NCBI GenBank assembly: GCA_038213195.1
Contig: JBBQTN010000135.1
Coordinates: forward strand, 1-14,171
DNA length: 14,171 nt
From: JAODBQ01 sp038213195
GTDB lineage: Bacteria > Actinomycetota > Acidimicrobiia > Acidimicrobiales > Ilumatobacteraceae
Direction: 5' to 3'
In this document: one piece after another, positions 13,998 through 14,171 of the stretch
Layout: each line of letters begins with the position of its first letter
How positions within the stretch are numbered: position 1 is the stretch's first letter
Notes under the pieces: generated by a model
Told to the model about the DNA's origin: nothing
The model's input: the letters and a program-made list of their open reading frames with translations, nothing else
The model's database searches: none
Program-made: the position numbers and the translations under genes

Positions 13998-14054
13998 CGA
14001 TCCGCCGACCCCGCCAGCGGTCGCGAGCCGCCCGCGGCCCGCGGCGGAGGACGA

Positions 14055-14068
14055 GCCCGGCGCCGGGC
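14055..14068 (+). terminator. GC-rich perfect palindrome after the YbhN-type gene
   Basis: GCCCGGCGCCGGGC is a perfect 14-base palindrome 57 bases after the stop at 13997. A further GC-rich imperfect inverted repeat lies just before it (about 14029-14048). It could end transcription of the YbhN-type gene; there is no T run. Confidence 0.4.
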
Positions 14069-14094
14069 CGAATAGAACCACGGACACATTAGCT

Positions 14095-14171
14095 GGGTGG
14101 GCGCGATGTGTGCCACGGCCTTGCACCCAACACGCCCACCCGCAGACCAACCCCAACAAGTGGGCGCGAAG
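14095..14171. repeat. Short inverted and direct repeats of GTGGGCG at the right edge
   Basis: GGGTGGGCG (14095-14103) and CGCCCACCC (14133-14141) are perfect inverted repeats of 9 bases around a 29-base loop. GTGGGCGCGA occurs at 14098-14107 and again at 14160-14169. An ATG at 14107 opens a frame that stays open to the window end, but it is too short to judge. GC content dips just before (14071-14094), as in promoter regions. It may be the control region of a gene beyond the edge. Confidence 0.4.

Overview
This is a GC-rich window of densely packed chromosomal genes. GC-ending codons dominate, every gene that ends normally ends in TGA, and there are few Shine-Dalgarno sequences. The KdpD-like and permease-like proteins look closest to actinobacterial versions. 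I infer a high-GC Actinomycetota, perhaps from an Acidimicrobiia-like lineage; no marker gene settles this. I see no rRNA, tRNA, CRISPR array, insertion sequence or phage gene.

Left part (1-3089): two genes read leftwards, the 5' part of a malyl-CoA/beta-methylmalyl-CoA lyase (mcl) and a 543-residue acyl-CoA dehydrogenase with the length and N-terminal extension of (2S)-methylsuccinyl-CoA dehydrogenase (mcd). Together they point to the ethylmalonyl-CoA pathway of acetyl-CoA assimilation. A HAD-family hydrolase lies between them on the other strand. A long inverted repeat sits between the convergent ends of the HAD gene and mcd.

Middle (3199-4261): a LOG-family phosphoribohydrolase and a small MmcQ/YjbR-family protein form a rightward pair.

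Potassium module (4268-9822, leftward): a KimA-type APC-superfamily permease with an OB-fold tail, then kdpD, then kdpE. No kdpFABC genes are in view. The permease gene and kdpD are each interrupted by one in-frame TAG, with the reading frame intact on both sides. Both TAGs stand where I recall relatives having glutamine (CAG). This is the most striking feature of the window. It may be decay of one module, strain variation or consensus error, or amber suppression. The window cannot tell these apart.

Right part (10162-13997, rightward): a serine beta-lactamase-fold hydrolase is coupled by a 4-base overlap to a proline racemase-family enzyme carrying both catalytic cysteines. After a hairpin comes a YbhN/LPG-synthase-type membrane protein with a long disordered tail. 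The last 174 bases hold no confident gene but contain palindromes and a short repeat cluster.

Several genes have a TAnnnT -10-like hexamer 7-8 bases before the start codon and no ribosome binding site, which suggests leaderless transcripts.
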